A stretch of DNA of 64,000 nt. Origin: Xiphophorus maculatus. Lineage: Eukaryota > Chordata > Actinopteri > Cyprinodontiformes > Poeciliidae. The stretch covers positions 31,847,084-31,911,083 of the forward strand of contig NC_036462.1 of assembly GCF_002775205.1 (NCBI RefSeq). Reading direction: 5' to 3'. A program made the position numbers and the translations under genes. Below, one piece after another: positions 57,601 through 64,000 of the stretch (within the stretch, counting starts at the first letter, position 1; each line of letters begins with the position of its first letter). The notes below the pieces were generated by a model, which was given only the letters and a program-made list of their open reading frames with translations, was not told the origin of the DNA and did no database searches.

Positions 57601-59973
57601 AAATGTTACCAAGCGGCATCTTCCTCAGTCTGTTTTTATGTGGCAATCATTGAAAATGTTGACAAGGGCAGTCTCAATACTGTGGTGAGCACCGAATCTG
57701 GACTGAAAGACGTGTATGTTAATAATGTATACCATTAGTGTACACAGCATGCAGTGACAGAGGAGAAGGTGCCGAGCTTACTACAAAATGTTGTGTATCA
57801 CAATGCTTCTGGAATGTGATAGTTAATTATTACAAACACAGTTGTTGTTGCTCCTGCATTCTGGTGAGCTGAAGTCTCCACTTACACTGGAAGCGTGAGG
57901 AAACAGCTGCATTTGCAGATGATCACCATTTTGGCTGTAGCCTCGTAACCCCGGCCGTTGGTCTGCAAATGAAATTGTTTCCTAACTGGAGTCTTCAGCT
58001 CACCAGACCCTTTCTGTGCACCTTGGAAGTTGTGATAGAAACCTTTAAGGTTCCTGCAACCCACAGACACCAGGAGTAGAAAAAAAATGAGTTGACGGAA
58101 TGAGCGATTGCTTTGACAGCTTCCTGGTCATTCAGAAATGTTGCACTTAGTGTACACGACTCCCTCCCTGCACAGGTTCTGGAATCAAAGAACCCTTGTA
58201 AATTAGAGCCCCAACTAACACAGGAGTCTAGTTCTAGTCCAGGGCATTTACATTTTAGTTAGTCAGAACTTCACAATAAAATACTCACAGTGCTGCATTG
58301 TTAGCAAGCGCTTTCATTGCTTGCTAACAAGGCAACATACTAGGTATGGATGTATTTGTGGGTGTTTAGTTGTGATTGCACTGAGGAATGACAAAGCACA
58401 GAGTACTTCCAACGTTTCTTGTTTTTTGCACATGTAGCATGAAGGGCAGAAATTCCCAAAGCACTTCGGTGCTCAAAAAACTGCGAAGCGACACTGTACT
58501 TCAGGGTGTTCAGGATCCAAACATAAACTTTCCCATCTTAAAATCATGACTCTTTTCTCACTCGGATTTTCTAAATGCCCCACAAATGTTTACGGAAAGT
58601 CCCCTCCTTAAGTAATAATTCTGGTGTACAATAGAAATGTTGTGCAGTGGAAGAAGTGACGAGATGAATTTTCTGTTGTCTCCAAGGCCACTCAAGTTTC
58701 TTGGCATTACAGAGAGTAAAAAACCAGCCGGGCTGCATTCTTCCAGCGCTGGTGGAAACTGGGCATAATTGCTGTTATGAAATTGTCATCAAAAGTGCAG
58801 TTTCACTGGCTGTTACTGACGTAAGACAACGCAATGGGCAAAAAGGAGAAAATAGGCCCACTTATCCCCACAACATATGGTTCACTGTGCCATCAATGGC
58901 ACCACCATATAAAGCTGCAGTCCTTTCTGACTTCTCAGTTTACTGAACTTTTTATTCAGCAGCAGTATTGTCAAGGTTTCAATGCCTTCAGCATAACAAT
59001 AGCGGATTATTTCCACACACAATTCCTATTTATGTAAACCACAAAACATCAGCTTGCCCAGGAGTTTAAACGTAATGAAGTTGCTTTTATTGAGTGAACA
59101 AAAAATGGAACCACTTTCAGTAACTTTGTGATTATTCAGCCAATGTTCAAGAGAAAACATGATTTTCAAGAATTCTTGCTTTAGAAACTACACCGGATAT
59201 TTTAAGGTTAATTGAAAATAAACCTTTTCTCCTTTAACACTAACCACAAAACTGCCTCCTTTTTTGGTTTCAGACATAAACAGCCGCCCATTGTTTAGCA
59301 GATACATCAGATCCTTACAAACCGATTTATTTACCTATAGACTCATTAATGATTGGCATGTTAGGTGTTTTAGAGCAAATACTCCAACACTTCTGCTGTA
59401 TTCTGTCTTTACGTGTTGCTGTCTTGAAAGCATAGTGTTACTTTACATCAAAAGTACAATTCCTCTTCATTTTTATCCTCTGGATGCAAGAAAAATCTGA
59501 AATCATTGTGTATATTACCAAAAGTTGACCGTGTGTTTAATTAAAATGTTATATATTCTAGATATTTACTATCCTCAACAACATAGAAATATTACACCGA
59601 GTCTCTGCATTCTGAAACTTGTCCATATCTATAAAATTGCACCTTGTAGTTTGCTTTGTGCTAATTTTCTGTGATTTCTTAATTATGCAACAGTAGCGAA
59701 CCAAACAACGTGGGATCATTTACGACCTGAAGTTCTGCAGCGTGTGGAACAGTAAAAAGTTGCTGCATAGCAAAAACTGTAAAGTTATGAAGCTGTTCAG
59801 ACAAACTGGTATGAACTTCATTCCTCGCGCAACTAATGAAAGCCCTTAAAGTAAAGTCTTGAAGTGGTGAGCTGAGCAGTTAATGTCTTCCTCATATCTG
59901 AGTTTGACAAGCTAGACAGAGAAAGCCTGAAAGTCAGATCCACTTTGCAAATTATGATTTAAGTGAATAAATG
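57601..59973. other. intergenic, no gene seen
   Basis: Mostly AT-rich with no domain-like translation. A near inverted pair GCAATGAAAGCGCTTGCTAAC / TTAGCAAGC at 58300-58330 is a short hairpin. 58081-59500 contains several 60-80 codon frames with no supporting features. Confidence 0.45.
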
Positions 59974-60355
59974 TAACTGCAAAAACATAAAATCTTAGCA
60001 AGTATTTTTGATCTAGTTTCTAGTGCAAATATCTTTAAATAAGCAAAGACTAAGTTCTAATTAACTTCTCAGCAAGATATAGGAGCTTGTTTTAAGTAAA
60101 TAATTGCTTAATATTGATGAAAATGTTCTATTTCCATTGGCAGATTATTTCACTAAAAACATTGGGAAAATATCTTGTTACAAGAGAAAATAATCTGCCA
60201 ATGGAGCAAATATTAAGGAATAATTGACTTAAAACAAGCTCATTTTTCTTGCTGAAATGTTATTTGTAAATTAGTTTTGTCTTATTTCAAGTGTACTAAA
60301 AGGTTTGCACTAAAAACGAAACCAAAGCTACTAAGATTTTGTGTTTTTGCAGTGT
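59974..60355. mobile_element. palindromic MITE, copy 2
   Basis: Begins TAACTGCAAAAACATAAAAT and ends GATTTTGTGTTTTTGCAGTG. The interior is self-complementary (CAGCAAGATATAGGAGCTTG ... CAAGCTCATTTTTCTTGCTG; ATAATCTGCCAATGG against CCATTGGCAGATTAT). Same family as 1756-2153. Confidence 0.7.
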
Positions 60356-60914
60356 AACAACAGTTAGTGTTGGCCATACTAAATATGGCTACAATGCTTA
60401 AACTACATTTACTTCATAATATTTTTAATCATTGATTAAAATTGACATATGTTCCCCAGTGGGGCTTTCTTTTATTCAGTATGGATGCAGACCCCTCCAG
60501 GATAAGTGTGTTGCATAAATGGATGGATGGACTGATGCACAAAACCACTGAGCCATATGTTTAAAATATGTTCATGGATATTTCAACAACAAAAAACAAA
60601 GACAGCAGTCATAAAGAGAACCAGGATGAACTGGAATAACCAGATCTCATGTCCAAGAACCTGTCATGACTTGCAAATCAGCACCGTTTTCTAACACAAC
60701 TGTCACGCAAGCAGACCGATGATGGATCCGTCTAACCACTTCGCCCCACACGTCTGATGTACTATCCAGACGTAGTAAATCAAACCTTTGCCTGTCAATG
60801 CATCTGAACTGATTAAAAATGTTGAACTCATCTCTCTTATCAGACTTTAAAACAACAGCTATCCAACTACTGCCACAAAAGAACAATCTGGACAAGTTGC
60901 TATTGAAAAATGAC

Positions 60915-61270
60915 GAGCCAATCTCCAACCTTCCACATCATCAAGTGTTGGGAAAAAGCTCTATTGAAAAAGCTTTTTCTGATCTTAAATAGCTTCCCAA
61001 CAATGACCAAGCACTCTGTTCAATGACATCCATCTAAACACAAGCTGTGGAAGAACCACAGTGTTGGTTCTGTTGGACCTCAGTGCAACATGGTCATTTG
61101 TTGACCGTGGACTGGGGAACTGTGTTGGACCTTCTGGCACAGCAGCTGACTGGTTCGAAACTTACCTAAAGAACCGGGACTTCTTTATGTCAGCAGGTAA
61201 CTTCTCATCACAGCAGACTAAAGATTAAAGTTCTGTTCCCCAAGAACAGAACTTTAATCTTTTCTTGGGG
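60915..61270 (+). mobile_element. LINE reverse-transcriptase fragment (Rex1/L2-like)
   Basis: Translation near 61030-61210 shows TTVLVLLDLSATWSFVD, GLSGT-like GPSGTAADWFETYL and NRDFFMSAG, the palm-region block of L2/Rex-type LINEs in which the second half of the catalytic neighbourhood is altered. Upstream, broken frames resemble the N-x-P-F-L-SKVLEKAVF region. The downstream inverted pair AAAGTTCTGTTCCCC/AAGAACAGAACTTT lies at 61230-61255. Confidence 0.65.
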
Positions 61271-61349
61271 CCCCTCAAGAAAAAAAAATCCTAGCCCTAA
61301 CCCTACATCAAAAATGTTGGTCGATGTTTCATTTATCATGGTTCAAAAG

Positions 61350-61570
61350 CAACTGTATGCAGACGGGTTTTCAGTCTAGATTTAAAGGAACTCGGTGTTT
61401 CAGCTGTTTTGTCGTTTTCTAGAAGTTTGTTCCAGATTTGTGGTACATAGACCCTGAATGCTGCTTCTCCATGTTTGGTTCTGGTTCTGGGGATACAGAG
61501 CAGGACAAGAAACCAGAAGACCTGAGAGGTCTGGAAGGTTGCTATGACAACAGCAAATCTTTAATGTATT
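61350..61570 (+). mobile_element. dispersed repeat, copy 2
   Basis: AAAGGAACTCGGTGTTTCAG ... CTTCTCCATGTTTGGTTCTG ... GACCTGAGAGGTCTGGAAGG; the better-preserved copy of the family at 57140-57600. Confidence 0.65.
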
Positions 61571-62525
61571 GTGGTGCTAAGCTGCCAGGTTTAAAATAAC
61601 AGTATTGCTCCACAGGCAACAAACTTGTTGCTTTTGTTAGGCATTTGCCGGGTGACCTAGATTGATCCACATGATGGCGTGACTGTGAATGTTATCTACC
61701 CGCACCTTGCCACGGTAAAATGCATGACCAGTGCAATTATTTAAGCCTTTCAGTTCAAACGCGCCACGGAGACTGAAACAGAAAAATGAGCCGGTCTTTG
61801 TACTCGGCGCCTTTTCTTTGGGTTATCGCTGCAGCCATTATCATGCAGTAAGAGCTACCTGAGTGAGAGCTGAGATCTCAAGGATGACTATTCTTTTTTG
61901 TGTGAAGGTGTGTGTGTGTGATTACATGTATGAGTTTGCACATATAATTTCATGTATGATGTATATTTGCAACAATAAGTAACTGCATGTAATCCCAGGA
62001 CTTAAGTGAGCAAATTAGACAGAAAAACAGTCTTGGTAAGGTTTGCTCATCGTCTGGTGAAACTGATAAAACCACTTGCTCACATGCTCATCTTCAATCT
62101 GTCATTGTCAGAGTTTCTATTTAAGGCTCTAACTCAGCCTTCTTCCTCCTTTCTGTGGATGTATTCCCATGGACAACAGCAAAAAAAAAAACACCATTAA
62201 GTCACAAAGTCCAACTAGATTATTACAACTGAAAATGACATTTTCTTGGTTAAAAAAATAAAGGTCTGTGCTAAAACATTGTTGTTTGCGGCCGAGTTAA
62301 AGGAATCCAGTCAGGCAAAGCAGATAAATTTACAGTAACTGAATCTGTCAGGCAAGAACTTATCTAATCTTCAGCGATGATGGGTAAGAGACGGTAAAGC
62401 TTAGAAAGGAAAACAGGACAGGTGAGTGTTGTTGATCGAGTTCTCTGGAAAGCGGAGGAGGGATGGAGGTGTGGCCACCCTCAGGTGGAATTCCCCTGAA
62501 TTTACCTCTCCATCCCCCACCCCCC
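61571..62525. other. upstream region of elf3
   Basis: No gene seen. Candidate regulatory DNA for the ETS gene; I could not single out specific sites. Confidence 0.4.
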
Positions 62526-62530
62526 CACAG

Positions 62531-62695
62531 GGATATAAACATGTTGACTTCCAACCGAAAGCGCTTTTTTGCCTTGGAGACAGGAACCTTATGAAGAACA
62601 GACCGAAACAAAGACCGAAGAGACAACACACAAATTAAAGTGGGATCGTTTTGAATTTAGTTTTTTTTAACCAAACGGTGGCTTGTGCTGAAAGA
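62531..62695 (+). promoter_or_regulatory. candidate elf3 core promoter and noncoding first exon
   Basis: GATATAAAC at about 62532-62540 could act as a TATA box. A leader of roughly 130 bp then ends AAAGAG before GTAAAT at 62696. The next 3' splice-like CTCTCAG ends at 62835, just before the exon carrying the start codon. Inferred from spacing only. Confidence 0.4.
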
Positions 62696-62842
62696 GGTAA
62701 ATGACTCCAAAGAATTATTTAACACAATTCATGTAGAGGAGACGCTCACATTTTAAGTTGCAACAATGTGAAAAACGTTACTTTTGACAGAAAATGCTCA
62801 GAATGACTGATTTGTAACTTCTCGATGACTCTCAGAGACTCC

Positions 62843-63973
62843 ATGTCGTCGCCGTGCCTCAGCAGCATCTTGACTCACGCCAACCTGACGATGTATCAGA
62901 CTGGCTTACCCGACACCCCCCCACAGCAGCTCCATGTGCTGCCCACCATCCACACTCTGGAGAGCAGAAGTTACAACACGAGAGGTAAGAGGATCGTCGG
63001 ACGTCGTGCTGGTTTACCTGCTTTCGTGGGAGAATGTTTCAGGTCAACGTGGGACCTCCACTTAAACCCAAATGTAGAGAACTAGCCTTTTGTTTGAAGT
63101 TTGCTTCTGACTGAGTGTGATGCATCGATCTCCCACACATTCAAATTATTACTACTTCCAATCAAACGAGATATTTCGATGAAATATTTGTCTTTTACTT
63201 TAAATCTAAATCTCCAAGGTGTATGAATAATGTTTGGGCTCCACTGAAATTGACACCAGAAAACTATCGAGAAGCTTGGAAGCTCCTCTTTGTCATCATA
63301 ATCGACATCCTGTACAGTGATGGTTATATAGTGGAATATTATTCTTCTTGTACATGAGCCACATGATCCTGACTTAAGATAACCGAACCATGAGGTCACT
63401 TTACTTTGACCTAATTGCGCTAATGATTCACCGAACTGTCAATGTTTAACTGAACCCGACACACAAAGCAGAGAAATGCTGTGACCTCCTGCTTGGTCAG
63501 CGGGGCTGGCTATATTTGTCTGACCTTGTCTGATCCCTAAGTTAGGTGTTGTTTCACTCTTGCATTGTTTCGTGGATAAAACACCAGAAAATGTAGATGT
63601 GTTTGGAAAAAGAAAATGTTTCCAGCAGAGTTTTTGTTTGGCTTTGAACTTTACTGGAGATCAAGACAGACTGATTAAAAAATGTTGTTAGCACTTTTGT
63701 CAGAAGAACATGAGGTAATAAATGTCTCTCATTCCTCAGGTTACTGGTACAAACAGATCAGCCCTCACCACTGGACGGCAGAGCAAGTTCTAGAGTGGAT
63801 CAGCGACCATGTGGAGAGCAACAAGTTTGATGCCAGCACCCTGAGTCTGGATTTCTGCTCCATTGAAGGCCCAAACCTCTGCCGCATGAGCCAGGAAGAA
63901 ATGACTGCCGCTTTCGGCCCACAGCTCGGCCCACATCTTTACCAGAACTTAGAAGAGTACAAGACCAAATATG
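62843..63973 (+). CDS. elf3: ETS transcription factor ELF3-like (ESE-1), N-terminal part, runs off window
   Basis: Epithelial ETS factor; only the first two coding exons are present (62843-62984 and 63740-63973, in frame, about 125 codons). Start chosen at 62843 (MSSPCLSSILTHANLTMYQT), since a 3' splice-like CTCAG lies just upstream of it; an in-frame ATG at 62825 is the alternative. Exon 2 encodes a Pointed (PNT) domain: YWYKQISPHHWTAEQVLEWI, then SNKFDAS, GPNLCRMSQEE and AFGPQLGPHLYQNL. QVLxWIS..VExNKxDAS and LC...EE...FGP match ELF3 better than ELF5 or EHF. The last donor is TATG before GTAAAT at 63974. The AT-hook and ETS domain would lie beyond the edge. Confidence 0.82.
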
Positions 63974-64000
63974 GTAAATTAAATCTCTAAAATGTATCAT

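Overview
The window is AT-rich vertebrate DNA with split genes, GT-AG introns, (TA)n and GGAT-type microsatellites and a teleost-style repeat mix (tRNA-derived SINE, L2/Rex-type LINE scraps, hAT and pogo-like elements, a Ty3/Gypsy element). Together with the protein matches this points to a ray-finned fish, probably a percomorph; the species cannot be named from the sequence. Splice sites were placed by eye from reading-frame continuity.

Layout, left to right. (1) The 3' end of contactin-2 (cntn2, + strand, 1-4994): the last FN3 repeats and the GPI signal, then a probable 3' UTR of about 3.2 kb. (2) A recent direct tandem duplication of about 16 kb: unit 1 about 6,276-22,704, unit 2 about 22,705-38,498. 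Each unit carries one complete 11-coding-exon chitinase gene (454 codons each; copy A 10,621-15,808, copy B 26,813-32,262) that differs from the other at only 13 coding positions. The units have since diverged mostly by insertions and deletions. Unit 1 gained an LTR-like insert and a 5'-partial Ty3/Gypsy element that is itself split by a hAT transposon with a BED-finger remnant. Unit 2 carries extra blocks at the chitinase promoter, in intron 7 and downstream, including a decayed gene-like stretch with two membrane helices. (3) Unduplicated DNA with a pogo/Tigger-like element, then a third chitinase (copy C, 42,094-44,781, 469 aa) with fully canonical GH18 motifs. (4) A gene-poor stretch of broken LINE copies. 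(5) arfrp1 on the minus strand (seven coding exons, exactly 201 aa). (6) A repeat-rich spacer, then the first two coding exons of an ESE-type ETS factor, best matched to elf3, running off the right edge.

Biology. Copies A, B and C are secreted GH18 chitinases with a C-terminal CBM14 chitin-binding domain. C keeps D136/D138/E140 and W99. A and B both have N136 and T99, and B has also lost the central catalytic aspartate (D138A) while keeping E140, an intact reading frame and an intact binding domain. B therefore looks like a chitin-binding, catalytically weakened paralogue in formation. Twelve of the thirteen A/B coding differences change an amino acid, which suggests little purifying selection on at least one copy. 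Neighbours cntn2 and elf3 both map to human 1q32, which also carries CHIT1 and CHI3L1, so the block looks like conserved synteny; arfrp1 (human 20q13) is the odd member.
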